A DNA stretch of 64,000 nt from Paenibacillus donghaensis. GTDB taxonomy: Bacteria > Bacillota > Bacilli > Paenibacillales > Paenibacillaceae. A program made the position numbers and the translations under genes. This document shows, piece by piece, positions 24,575 to 33,009 of the stretch (position 1 is its first letter; each line of letters begins with the position of its first letter). Where the stretch lies: the NCBI RefSeq assembly GCF_002192415.1, contig NZ_CP021780.1:3968001-4032000 (forward strand), read 5' to 3'. The notes under the pieces were generated by a model. The model did not search any database. It was not told the origin of the DNA and saw only the letters and a list, made by a program, of their open reading frames with translations.

Positions 24575-25543
24575 ATGAATCTGTCTCTTTTAGCAGCAGA
24601 CCTCCCCTCGCTCCAGCTGCGCAGCTGCCTGATCAACCGCCGGGGAGAGCCACTGCTCCAATATTACCAGAAGCCAGCTGCCGAAACCGAAATCGCCCGA
24701 ATCAACTCCTGCACCAAAAGCATCCTCTCCGCCCTGATCTGCATCGCGATGGACCAAGGCCTGCTGCCGCCGCCTGAGACTGCTGTGTCCAGGTTCTATC
24801 CACAGCTTGCCGCAGACAAGGATACACGCAAAGCGCAGCTGACACTGTCGCATCTGCTTACGATGTCTGCCGGGTTCAATTGGACCGAGTTCGGCGGGCA
24901 GAACTCCTTCCCGAAGATGACAAGATCGCCGAACTGGGTGGAGTTTGTGCTGGGACAACCCTTAGCTCATCCCCCGGGACAGGTGATGGAGTATAACTCC
25001 GGCGTCTCGCAGCTATTATCCGCCATTCTAATGCAGGCGGTAGAGAGGCCGGTAACGGCGTTTGCCGAACAATATTTATTCGGTCCGCTTGGCATCACAG
25101 CCTACAGCTGGGAGAGTGACCCTCAGGGCATCGCTACCGGGGGATTCGGCATGTCCCTACGTCCGGCTGATCTGCTGAAGTTCGGACAGCTCTATCTGCA
25201 GCAGGGGAAATGGGGAGACCGCCAGTTAATCACCCCGGAACGGGTAATCCGTTCCGTTCAGCCTGCGATTGACGCCGACCCTCCCCGCCGCGGCGGGTAT
25301 GCCTGGCATTGGTGGACCGATGTCTTCCCGGACCCTGACTCCAGCAGCACAGAATCTGCTCCGATACTGGAATATTATTATGCCCGTGGATATGGAGAGC
25401 AATTTGTGTATGTGCTTCCTGCGCAAGAGACCGTTGTGGTGCTGACCAAGGATCAGAAGCAGAAACAGCAGCCCCCGCTGGATGTCTTCCGTGACTGCGT
25501 TGCTCCGGCACTGCTGGATCGATACTCCTCTAAGATAAACTAG
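24575..25543 (+). CDS. Beta-lactamase-fold serine hydrolase (class C/PBP4*-like)
   Basis: 322 residues. The nucleophile motif SCTKSILSALI (SxxK, about residues 45-55) and YNSGVSQLL (YxN, about 147) are present, with the usual LSHLLTMSAGFNW in between. A C-terminal YYYARGYGEQFVYVLP takes the place of the KTG strand. No signal peptide is evident, so it is likely cytosolic; such proteins are esterases or peptidases more often than antibiotic-hydrolysing enzymes. AAAGGAAC precedes the ATG. Single gene with its own terminator. Confidence 0.85.
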   Translation: MNLSLLAADLPSLQLRSCLINRRGEPLLQYYQKPAAETEIARINSCTKSILSALICIAMDQGLLPPPETAVSRFYPQLAADKDTRKAQLTLSHLLTMSAGFNWTEFGGQNSFPKMTRSPNWVEFVLGQPLAHPPGQVMEYNSGVSQLLSAILMQAVERPVTAFAEQYLFGPLGITAYSWESDPQGIATGGFGMSLRPADLLKFGQLYLQQGKWGDRQLITPERVIRSVQPAIDADPPRRGGYAWHWWTDVFPDPDSSSTESAPILEYYYARGYGEQFVYVLPAQETVVVLTKDQKQKQQPPLDVFRDCVAPALLDRYSSKIN

Positions 25544-25555
25544 AGAATCCTATAG

Positions 25556-25603
25556 CAAAAAGGCTGAAGCCCCTGTAAATCAGGAGTCTCAGCCATTTTT
25601 GTA
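25556..25603 (+). terminator. Rho-independent terminator
   Basis: AAAAAGGCTGA...CCCTGtaaatCAGG...TCAGCCATTTTTG, a long stem with a T-run directly after the serine hydrolase gene. Confidence 0.85.
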
Positions 25604-25641
25604 AAGTTACTTTGCCTGCATTAGCGATACGTTAAAGCCGG

Positions 25642-26003
25642 TCAAGTCTGTCTGAACTCACAATCCTGTAGCAGAATCACTGCTCCGCCCACAATCTGCA
25701 GACTCCCGGTCTGCCGATCCACCGTTGCGGTGGCCAGCGAGAGCAACACCGCCCTAGCCATCAGATCCTGCCTTCAGCCGTCCAGATCACCTTTATAGGA
25801 GATCCCATTGAAGCTGCCTGACCCAAGAGTGACAATCTGGAACCGCTCGTCACCCCCCTTCCACTCTGGGCAGTCGGTGCTACAACCGCATTACTGAGGC
25901 GGTAGAACATATCCTGAAACAATACCCCGGCCCGATCCTCTATATACAGATAATTCCGGCCTGGCGGTCCCATGATTACCGGAACCTGGCTGATCTCAAT
26001 CAT
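25642..26003 (-). pseudogene. Multiply frameshifted hypothetical gene
   Basis: Starts MIEISQVPVIMGPPGRNYLY and runs to about FYRLSNAVVAPTAQSG. It then continues in another frame as GGDERFQIVTLGSGSFNGIS, meets a stop, and resumes as MARAVLLSLATATVDRQTG to a TGA at 25642-25644. Three frames with protein-like composition in succession indicate decay of one ~120-residue gene. I do not recognise the family. MITE-like copy 6 lies just upstream of the start. Confidence 0.55.
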
Positions 26004-26020
26004 CCTGCATAACCCCCTAG

Positions 26021-26118
26021 ATGATGAACTTAAGAATGAAGAGCTGAAGTCGGCAAAAATCCTAGTGTTTAGGGTTTCTGCTAAATCCTAAAGTTACATT
26101 TTTTAAATGCGTTCTATT
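26021..26118. repeat. MITE-like palindromic element, copy 6 of 6 (degenerate)
   Basis: Left arm GATGAACTTAAGAATG is intact. The middle retains only a weak stem, and the right arm is reduced to AAATGCGTTCTATTA. It lies between two decaying genes. Confidence 0.6.
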
Positions 26119-26188
26119 ACTGGGTAACCTCCGAAATTGCTGCTGCCACCTGGACTGATCCAACTGCTGGTTGCTACTATACTATTAG

Positions 26189-26581
26189 TTACTTGGAAAT
26201 GATCTCCCAGCTCAGGTCGGCCGACGCCTGAAAATACAGCTCACCCACAGCAGCTATAACGGTTTCCCGATCTACAACATACTCTCAGGGATATTCGCAT
26301 GCTTGCCCGCCTACTGTAAGCTCACTCTCATCCTGTCCGGACTCTCCGCCATTCAGCAGATTCCTGATCTCACGGCTTGTTTCCACAGTAATCACATAAC
26401 CTCCCCCGCCACCGCCAACCAACAGGGTCAGACCGTCTCGGCTGAAGCTGATGAGACTCCGCGCGCTGCCATCCAGGCTGCCTACCGCCTCAAGACAAGC
26501 GTCCAATGTGCTTACCTCCTGTTCCTCGGCCTCAACAACCGCCCCAGCCCTGATTTCTTCGATCATCCTGATCATGACCAT
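26189..26581 (-). pseudogene. Imm1-like immunity protein, frameshifted near its C-terminus
   Basis: 98 residues are open from the ATG at 26581 and include SLISFSRDGLTLLVGGGGGG followed by YVITVETSREIRNLL, a pattern I associate with Imm1-type polymorphic-toxin immunity proteins. It stops after ACEYP at 26285. The next frame continues EYVVDRETVIAAVGELYFQA and ends SWEIISK at 26189-26191, a natural C-terminus. So one indel near 26285-26300 separates the halves. No toxin gene is nearby; it may be an orphan immunity gene. Family call is tentative. Confidence 0.5.
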
Positions 26582-26739
26582 CCCCCTACAATCACATTAA
26601 CCAGCCATAGTTACAATGAACGTTACTGCTTAGACCACCGTATGATGAGAAGATAGAAGCCACTGAATTACTTGCAAAAAGGCAGCTACTTAGGCCCCCG
26701 CGAGACTCCAAGCACTTGAACTAGGTAACCTGCATTCTA

Positions 26740-26918
26740 GCGGACCGTATAGCCCCTATTTCCTCCTATCTGCGATCTTTTGACGTCTTACGGACCGTAT
26801 AGCCCCTAAGTCGTCAAAACAGGCTCAAAAGCGAGGGTTTTCTGTGATATAGAGGCTCCTGGGTCCGTTAATCCTGCAAAACGGCCTATGTACAGCAAAT
26901 AGAGGCTCCTGAGTCCGC
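26740..26918. repeat. Four-motif intergenic element C (50-58-50 spacing)
   Basis: Forward motifs at 26740 (GCGGACCGTATAGCCCCTAT) and 26790 (ACGGACCGTATAGCCCCTAA); reverse motifs at 26848 (TATAGAGGCTCCTGGGTCCG) and 26898 (AATAGAGGCTCCTGAGTCCG). Same architecture as elements A and B with an unrelated-looking motif. Confidence 0.85.
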
Positions 26919-26966
26919 AACCGTCTGAAATCGAAGCGAGGGTTACGAGCGAAGAGGGCTAGGGGT

Positions 26967-27163
26967 CCTAAGTAGTAACCAAAAAGGCACTTAATTCGAG
27001 CGTTTGAGCGTAGAAGACTTGATCTGCTCAAGATTAGTTGCAATATCGCACTTAAACGCCTCCTGATAGAGGTTTCAGCTGAAATTAGTTGCACTTGCGC
27101 ATCTATTTGCGTTGAACGTTCCGAAGTAACTTTCTAAATCCTCGCTGAGACCTAAGTAGTAAC
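26967..27163. repeat. Segment bounded by 13-bp direct repeats, with two ATTAGTTGC motifs 51 bp apart
   Basis: CCTAAGTAGTAAC occurs at 26967-26979 and 27151-27163, starts 184 bases apart. Inside, ATTAGTTGCAATATCGCACT (27033) and ATTAGTTGCACTTGCGCATC (27084) are spaced exactly 51 bases. It looks like a half or eroded four-motif element. The remaining stretch to 27316 holds nothing I recognise. Confidence 0.55.
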
Positions 27164-27316
27164 AAATGAACTTAAAATTCACACTAAAGGTTGTAGTCGT
27201 CACTGAGACGAATCGTTGGACTTCCGGCCGCTGTTTGCGATTGAAATCCGTAGACGAAGGCGGTCACTATCGCTCCAACAATTCCAAGATTCCCCTCCGT
27301 TTCTATTCAACTTTTG

Positions 27317-27891
27317 TTAGTTTCTTTTGTTCATCTTACTATTGGCGATGACATACTCCAGCTGAACATCATACGGCTCCAGCTCCACATGATGTTTGTT
27401 GATCTCCACGGCATCTACGCAGCCCACGGAACGGTAGAATGCCTGCGTTTCTTTGGCGGAATGCGCGGAAATATATAGCTTATCTGCGCCCCAGCGTGCA
27501 GCTTGTGCAGCACTCATGGCGAACAGCTTCCTGCCCAGCCCGTACTTGCGGTGCTCAGAGGAGACATGAAGCTGCATCAGATCAGCATATAGACTCTTAC
27601 TGCCGAACAGCTCCCGCGGAAGCGCGGCAAAAGCGATAATCTTGCCGTTCAGCTCAGCTGCAATAACACAGCCGCCACTGCGGATACAGTTATGGAAGTC
27701 CTCTGCTACAATCTCTTCCTTGACCGCCTTTCCCAATCGTCAATGAACGGCTGCAGCACTAGTTTCCGTTCCCCGTCAAGGGTACGCCAGACCTCGTTAA
27801 CCTGCTGGGTACGCGTGAAGCCGCGCAGCAAACCGGGCTCCAGATCGCTGAGCGCCAGCCATCTATATTGAATTTCATCTGCTATTTTCAT
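27317..27891 (-). pseudogene. GNAT N-acetyltransferase split by a one-base frameshift
   Basis: MKIADEIQYRWLALSDLEPG starts at 27891 after AAGGGAGGATATTCA and runs to FIDDW. The downstream frame continues directly as GKAVKEEIVAEDFHNCIRSG, with the acetyl-CoA loop QLHVSSEHRKYGLGRKLF and a C-terminal FYRSVGCVDAVEINKHHVE. One missing G in the run GGG near 27721 restores a single ~191-residue GNAT enzyme. A sequencing error or a genuine recent mutation are equally possible; if an error, this is an intact cytosolic acetyltransferase of unknown substrate. Confidence 0.75.
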
Positions 27892-27904
27892 TGAATATCC
27901 TCCC

Positions 27905-28115
27905 TTAAACTTTCTTCTCGGCAATAATCGAGATCAGATTCAGATATCTTCCATCATCCGCCTGCAGCATCTGACGGTCCCCGCGTGCAGAATCATTGTC
28001 ACAAGCTGGAGCTGAGGCCTGCAGTCAGCTCCTCAAGCACCACCTGCGAGTTCGGCCCCATCATATGCTCCTGCACATAGTTAAAGTCATATTGAGCGCT
28101 TTTGTTATAATCCAT
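27905..28115 (-). pseudogene. SAM-dependent methyltransferase with the core deleted
   Basis: MDYNKSAQYDFNYVQEHMMG plus PNSQVVLEELTAGL (start at 28115) is the N-terminus of a class I methyltransferase family. The tail DSARGDRQMLQADDGRYLNL and ISIIAEKKV ending at 27905 is its C-terminus. The whole central Rossmann domain, including the SAM-binding GxG motif, is missing between them. A relic 13 bases upstream of the GNAT gene. Confidence 0.65.
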
Positions 28116-28462
28116 AAGTTCACACTTCTTCCCGCCCTGTACCGGGCTGATTTATCCGTGTGCCTTGACGGAAGCAGTCATGCTGCACAGGAACGCCAAA
28201 AAGACATAGTATGACAACTATGCCTTCAGGAATGCAGTAAACGTAAGCCTCTTCTGAGTGGTCTCCTGGAGCTGACCCGAAGAAAATGCTCTGCTTGAAG
28301 ATTTCCATAAGGCACAACGAGTCCATAACAAATAACGAACAGCTTCGCTATCTGATTTTTTGCGGCTCCTTGTATACACTCCTTACAGAACAATCGACAA
28401 ACAGACACCACCTTTTCTTCGTAATTATTGCCAGTATAGCAGGCCTCACAGGATTTGACAAT
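28116..28462. other. Intergenic region without recognised gene
   Basis: 347 bases between the methyltransferase relic and the ABC permease gene. A minus-strand frame starting MEIFKQSIFFGSAPGDHSEE (28304) looks faintly protein-like but has no ribosome site and no family I know; it could be another relic. Confidence 0.3.
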
Positions 28463-29281
28463 CTAATGGACCTGACGCTCAAACAGCAGGTCCCGCTCAT
28501 TGAGACGGGCTACCCACATCAATAGAAGGCCATTAAGCAGGAGCAGCACGCTACCGATCAATAGCAGCAGCAGCGGATTCAGCATCACCGCTCCGGTAGA
28601 CTGGCCAATCAACAATCCGACAATCGGCAGCACAATGATGCCCGCCACCTGCTGCGCTTCCTGAAAACTGGAGGACCGGGCCGATACGAGCACACTGAAC
28701 AGGATCGCACTGACCGTAAACATTGGAATGACCCACAGCATAATGATCAGCCAGCGCATGCTGGGAAAAATCAGCCCGCCGAACATCGGATAAGCCAGCA
28801 CATTGATGATGACACCGCTCAGCAGGAAGCTGGCTAAGGCAGAGGCGTACGCCGGAATGAAGGAAGCCAGCAGCTTGCCGGCGAATAATTCCCTGATCTC
28901 TACGGGTGCGAACAGTAGGCTTTCTAGCGTCCGGCGTTCTTTTTCACCAACAAAGCTGTTCACGGCAATCATAACCGCGTTAGTAACAGGGATCAGGATA
29001 AACAGCGGCACAAACATAAAGTTGATCATGTAATGCACGAAACGGTGCTGAATATCGGGTAAATCCGTCGCATCTGCTGCCGGCAGCCGTTCCAGCAGGA
29101 TGGTCATTTGATCGCCGCCCAGCGCAGAGATATCTCCCCAGCGGCCCAAGCTGACCACTGCCGCCGGAATAATCACACCCAGGATCAGCGGCAGCACCAC
29201 CAGCCCGATCCACACCTTGCTTGTTCTCCGAATGGAACGCATGTCCTTCAGGGCAATGGCCCAGACCAGCTTATTGTTCAT
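28463..29281 (-). CDS. ABC-2 type transporter permease (NatB-like)
   Basis: 272 residues. The N-terminal cytosolic piece ALKDMRSIRRTSKVWIG is followed by a first helix (about 25-45) and a large extracytoplasmic loop. Then come five hydrophobic segments (about 95-265), with the conserved NSFVGEKERRTLESLLFAPV between helices two and three, the ATPase contact of ABC-2 permeases. The gene overlaps the upstream ATPase gene by eleven bases, so they are translated together. Substrate unknown; Na+ or drug efflux is typical of NatAB-like pairs. Confidence 0.88.
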   Translation of the reverse strand: MNNKLVWAIALKDMRSIRRTSKVWIGLVVLPLILGVIIPAAVVSLGRWGDISALGGDQMTILLERLPAADATDLPDIQHRFVHYMINFMFVPLFILIPVTNAVMIAVNSFVGEKERRTLESLLFAPVEIRELFAGKLLASFIPAYASALASFLLSGVIINVLAYPMFGGLIFPSMRWLIIMLWVIPMFTVSAILFSVLVSARSSSFQEAQQVAGIIVLPIVGLLIGQSTGAVMLNPLLLLLIGSVLLLLNGLLLMWVARLNERDLLFERQVH

Positions 29282-30179
29282 GAACCCGCCTCCTCACTTC
29301 AAAATAGATCGATTCCAGGCTCCGGTTGGCGATCTGAACATGGTGCACCCAAGAATGCAGCAGCAGCAGCCGCAGCAGATCTGAAATCTCCTCTTTGCCG
29401 GGCAAGGTGAACTCGATCTCTCCAACTCGCGTCTCTCTTGGCTGATACATGGCCGGAAGCAAGGAAGAGGACGCAGCAAGGCCGGTTTCAACCCGCAGTA
29501 CCACTTCACCCGCATACCTCTGCTCCAGTTCGCCAAGCGTACCGCTCTCCACAATCCGCCCCTGGTCCAGGAACAGAAAAGAACCGCAAACTTCCTCCAG
29601 CTGATACAGCACATGGGAGCAGATGATAATCGTCGTACCTTCCTGCCGGTTGAGCTGCCGTAAATAAAGCATCATCTCGCGGATGCCGTCCGGGTCCAGT
29701 CCGTTCGTCGGCTCATCCAGATAGAGCAGCTTGGGTTGATGCAGCAGCGCCTTGGCGATAGCCAGCCGTTTCTTCATACCTGTACTGTACTCACCGACCA
29801 GCTTATTCCCATAGCTCTCCAGCCGGAATTGCTCCAGCAGCTGCCCTATCCGCACTCGCGGAATCTCCACCCCATACAGCCTAGCAAAAAAATCAAGATT
29901 CTCGCGTGCCGTCATATCGGGATACAATCCCGCGCTTTCGGTCATTACACCGGCAAGCTGGCGGATCTGCTTCCCGTGCTTCGAGGCAGAATATCCGTTG
30001 ATATGAATACTCCCGTGGTCGGGCGTAATCACGCCGTTCATCAGCCGGATCATGGTTGTTTTGCCTGCTCCGTTCGGACCCAGCAGCCCGGCCACCTCAC
30101 CGTCCTTGATCCACAAGGAGACATCTTCTACAATCCGCCTGCCGCCCAGGCTTTTGCTAACCTGCTCTACCTTAATCAT
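29271..30179 (-). CDS. ABC transporter ATP-binding protein (NatA-like)
   Basis: 302 residues. Walker A LLGPNGAGKTTMIRLM (about 33-48), signature YSTGMKKRLAIAKALL (about 130-145) and Walker B LLYLDEPTNGLDPDGI are all present, followed by the H-loop CSHVLYQLEEV. The C-terminal ~90 residues are the usual extension of ABC-2 drug and ion exporters. The partner permease gene overlaps its 3' end. The region upstream to 30301 shows no consensus promoter. Confidence 0.92.
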   Translation of the reverse strand: MIKVEQVSKSLGGRRIVEDVSLWIKDGEVAGLLGPNGAGKTTMIRLMNGVITPDHGSIHINGYSASKHGKQIRQLAGVMTESAGLYPDMTARENLDFFARLYGVEIPRVRIGQLLEQFRLESYGNKLVGEYSTGMKKRLAIAKALLHQPKLLYLDEPTNGLDPDGIREMMLYLRQLNRQEGTTIIICSHVLYQLEEVCGSFLFLDQGRIVESGTLGELEQRYAGEVVLRVETGLAASSSLLPAMYQPRETRVGEIEFTLPGKEEISDLLRLLLLHSWVHHVQIANRSLESIYFEVRRRVHEQ

Positions 30180-30301
30180 GTTGCAGCCCTCCCATTCCTG
30201 AATCCTGTCCTTAAGGATACGGCCGAATCCTTCACAGCTGTAATACGCTTAGCCATGGCGAATCGTTCATTGGTCTGACGAAAGTTCTGTATACACCAAA
30301 A

Positions 30302-30336
30302 CCCCCGTTAGCCTTAATCGCTAAGGCTAACGGGGA
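30302..30336 (-). terminator. Strong hairpin terminator
   Basis: CCCCGTTAGCCTTA-GCGA-TAAGGCTAACGGGG read on the minus strand, followed by GTTTTGG, 22 bases after the stop of the GGDEF remnant. Confidence 0.8.
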
Positions 30337-30357
30337 CGGGGGGTATCCAATATGAGG

Positions 30358-30867
30358 TTAGGACTCTGTACTTCCCGGCTCCTGTTCGAGCACTCCTGTC
30401 CGGTTCTCCAGTAACGTTACCCGATTTCTGCCGGCAGCCTTGGACTGGTAAAGGGCATTGTCGGCCAGCTTATATATATCCTCCTCGCGCAGCCCCTCTA
30501 CTTTGACGGCAGCAACGCCCACCGAGACGGTCACCACGCCATAAGGCGGGCTGGCCGCATGCTCAATGCCCAGCTTCTCCACACTGCTGCGGATATGCTC
30601 GGCATAGGCGCAGGCTTCCTCCGCATCCACACCGGACAGAATAATACCGAATTCTTCTCCGCCCAAACGAAACACCATACCCCCGCTGTCAGCGGCAAAC
30701 CACTTGATTGATGCTCCAATCTGCTGCAGCACGCGGTCGCCTTCATAATGGCCATACGTATCATTGTATTTCTTGTAATGATCTATATCGATCATAATGT
30801 ATGTCAGATCCTGGCCGTCTCTGCCAGCAGCGGCTACCTCATTTCGGAAGATGGTAATAAAACGGAA
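30358..30867 (-). pseudogene. Diguanylate cyclase (GGDEF) domain, N-terminally truncated
   Basis: The open frame from the ATG at 30795 encodes IDIDHYKKYNDTYGHYEGD, the catalytic FRLGGEEFGIIL (GGEEF variant) and VSVGVAAVK, the second half of a GGDEF domain. The same frame continues upstream as FRFITIFRNEVAAAG to a stop at about 30870, so the start of the domain and any sensor region are gone. Without the first helix and strand it is unlikely to make c-di-GMP. Best read as a pseudogene. Confidence 0.75.
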
Positions 30868-30937
30868 CTAAAGGAACAGAAATAAGAGCACACGGCTTCG
30901 CTGCCCTATGTTGGACGTCGTGTGCATCTGCACAAAT

Positions 30938-30968
30938 AGAAGCAGCCCCGGATTACAGGGCTGCTTCT
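30938..30968. terminator. Hairpin, possible bidirectional terminator
   Basis: AGAAGCAGCCCC-ggattac-AGGGCTGCTTCT is a 10-11 bp stem between the GGDEF remnant and element B, with no strong T-run on either side. No intact gene ends here now. Confidence 0.5.
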
Positions 30969-31153
30969 TGGCAAGGAACTCAACATTCTGACATAAATGC
31001 ATGAGGAAGACATCCGTTCTTTTGGTTTAACTGAGCTTAGCGTTCGAAAGTAGATGATATGGGTTGGTGTAAGTAACAAGTTAATGAAGCTGAGATGTTT
31101 ATTCGTATTGACGCGGTTGAACGCAGATTAATAGGCGGGCGGTCGCAGAAGTT

Positions 31154-31338
31154 TAACTGTATTTCTTACATTTATAATTGCCAATTTGGCGGGTAAATGG
31201 GATATAACTGCATTTCATACAACTAAAAATTCCCATTTACCCATTCAGCAGCCTTTTTAGCAAAAATAACTGTATCAAATACAACTAAAGTCATTTTTCC
31301 CGCACTTTTGCTTGAAATAAGTGTACGAAATACAGTTA
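31154..31338. repeat. Four-motif intergenic element B (51-62-51 spacing)
   Basis: Forward motifs at 31154 (TAACTGTATTTCTTACATTT) and 31205 (TAACTGCATTTCATACAACT); reverse motifs at 31267 (TAACTGTATCAAATACAACT) and 31318 (TAAGTGTACGAAATACAGTT). Spacing is identical to element A and the length is the same (185 bp), although most spacer bases differ. Confidence 0.88.
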
Positions 31339-31438
31339 GCTGAAGAGCTCAGTTACTTTAACGAACAGACTGTGCTCAGAAACAGCCGTTACTTCCGGAC
31401 AAGCAGCAGTACATCCATTAGCAGCATTATATCCACAA

Positions 31439-31654
31439 GTAATATTACATCCATCAAGCAACATTACATCCATCAAGCAACATTACATCCACAAGCAACA
31501 TTACATCCACAAGCAACATTACATCCACAAGCAACATTACATCCACAAGCAACATTACATCCACAAGCAGCATTACATCCACAAGCAGCATTACATCCAC
31601 AAGCAGCATTACATCCACAAGCAGCATTACATCCACAAGCAGCATTACATCCTA
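31439..31654. repeat. 18-bp tandem repeat, about 12 units
   Basis: GCAACATTACATCCACAA repeated, with the first units ending ATCA and later ones reading GCAGC. Being a multiple of three it creates open frames (repeated LHPQAA), but I see no ribosome site or homologous protein, so it is listed as a repeat. It lies after the 3' end of the stalk-domain gene. Confidence 0.9.
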
Positions 31655-31739
31655 AGCAACCGATGCAACAACCAGCATCCCACAAAGGGCTGCTGGTTGA
31701 TCGAAGCGTTATGAAACTATTCTATAGATGAAACGATAA

Positions 31740-32729
31740 TTAGCGCTGTGTCCCCTCGCCCGGCACATCTACAACCACTGCGTCAAACTTCACTTCCTGC
31801 TGTCCAAGTTGCTCCGTCGTACCATCCGGATGCAGCAGCCCGAAGGCGGCTTCCCCGATATGCGGCATCAGTTTGAAATAGACTAATGGGCCTGACAGCG
31901 AAGGCTTGCTTCCATTCTGCTTATCCACAGGATACTGCAGCATAGGCAGCGTCTTGTCCGTGGAAGCAGCGGTGCCGCCCAGCTTCAGCCGGGCTTGCCA
32001 AGTCAGCTTGGCTGTCTGGTTCTCGACTACATAATATTCCAGCTTGTCGGAAGCACTGATGAAGAAGGCATCTGATCGGTTCTGCGGAAAATAGTAGGTA
32101 ACATTCATCCCTTCATTCGGCACCTTGGAAGCAATCTCCGGCAGTTGGCTGCTCGTCTTCAAGGCGAGCGCTGCATTGCGCGCCTGGGTCAGCGCAGACC
32201 CGGCGGCAGGACTCGCGGCTGTGCCGTTCCCCGCTCCACTAGAAGGAGTGGGCGTGGAAGCCGGGAAGGCAGAAGATGTTACCTCAACTGTACGCGCCGC
32301 AGCATTCCAGCGGACCTCCGCACCGGCAGCGGCGGCGATGAAACGGAGCGGCACCATGATCCGCCCCTGCTTCAGCTCAGCCTGGACCGGCAGCGTCAGA
32401 GAGACGACCGCACTTGAAGCGGTGGCCTGCACCGAAGCCGTGCTGCTGCCGGCACGCAATAACACAGTAATCGTTCCTTTCTTCACTGTAACAGTCTTGG
32501 TCTTATTGTTCCATTCCACAGCCGTACCCGGCAGACTGGTGACCATATTCAGAGGAACAAGCGTTGTTCCTCCCTTAATATAAGGGGTGGCTGATGGTTG
32601 GATCATCTGATTGTTGATTGAGATCCGGATGTCCGCCGGGGCAGCCGAGGTGCTACCGGCACCGATGAAGCCGAAGGATAAGATAGCAGCGGCGGTAAAT
32701 CCAGCGATCATGTGATGTTTAGCATTCAT
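31740..32729 (-). CDS. Secreted stalk-domain (copper amine oxidase N-terminal) protein
   Basis: 329 residues. A signal peptide (about 1-30, ending STSAAPA) is followed by a paired Cu_amine_oxidN1 stalk domain. IRISINNQMIQPSATPYIKG and TTLVPLNMVTSLPGTAVEWN form the first repeat. GRIMVPLRFIAAAAGAEVRW with TVEVTSS forms the second. A Ser/Thr/Pro linker (about 155-180) precedes a C-terminal domain I do not recognise (VPNEGMNVTYYFPQNRSDAF). Stalk domains are common surface modules in Paenibacillus, with no amine oxidase activity. A GGAGAGCTG ribosome site precedes the ATG. Single gene. Confidence 0.85.
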   Translation of the reverse strand: MNAKHHMIAGFTAAAILSFGFIGAGSTSAAPADIRISINNQMIQPSATPYIKGGTTLVPLNMVTSLPGTAVEWNNKTKTVTVKKGTITVLLRAGSSTASVQATASSAVVSLTLPVQAELKQGRIMVPLRFIAAAAGAEVRWNAAARTVEVTSSAFPASTPTPSSGAGNGTAASPAAGSALTQARNAALALKTSSQLPEIASKVPNEGMNVTYYFPQNRSDAFFISASDKLEYYVVENQTAKLTWQARLKLGGTAASTDKTLPMLQYPVDKQNGSKPSLSGPLVYFKLMPHIGEAAFGLLHPDGTTEQLGQQEVKFDAVVVDVPGEGTQR

Positions 32730-32806
32730 AATAAACAGCTCTCCTCTATGCGGTAATATGATGGCTTGCTTAGATAATGACGCAGACTATTGCCAAAAGT
32801 TGCAAA

Positions 32807-32999
32807 TTCGATCCCTCCCAAACCCTCCCTTCCAAGGGAGGGCCCCAGAGGGCTCTGCCCTCTGGACTCCCGCAAATTTGGCGAATGAGTAAGGCGGTAC
32901 TGTGTTTAGGCGGCTGGGAGGGTGGACCGCTTATCCCTGCGGGACCGCTTGAACGCTGCAGTGGACGGCCTGCTATCCCTGACGGGATGCAGGCCGGAG
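32807..32999. repeat. Composite hairpin repeat, copy 1
   Basis: Begins TTCGATCCCTCCCAAACCC and includes the stems CCCTTccaAGGG, CAGAGGGctctgCCCTCTG, and ATCCCTGcGGGA. A ~190-base match in the same orientation lies at 36961-37150, and both are followed by a 42-bp tandem array. The pair flanks the xyloglucanase gene. Confidence 0.85.
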
Positions 33000-33009
33000 A
33001 GTAAGGTCA

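Noticed and set aside
31321..31731. LHPQAA-repeat protein over the 18-bp array
   Set aside because: Open frames on both strands come from the repeat period; the start lies in element B and there is no ribosome site.
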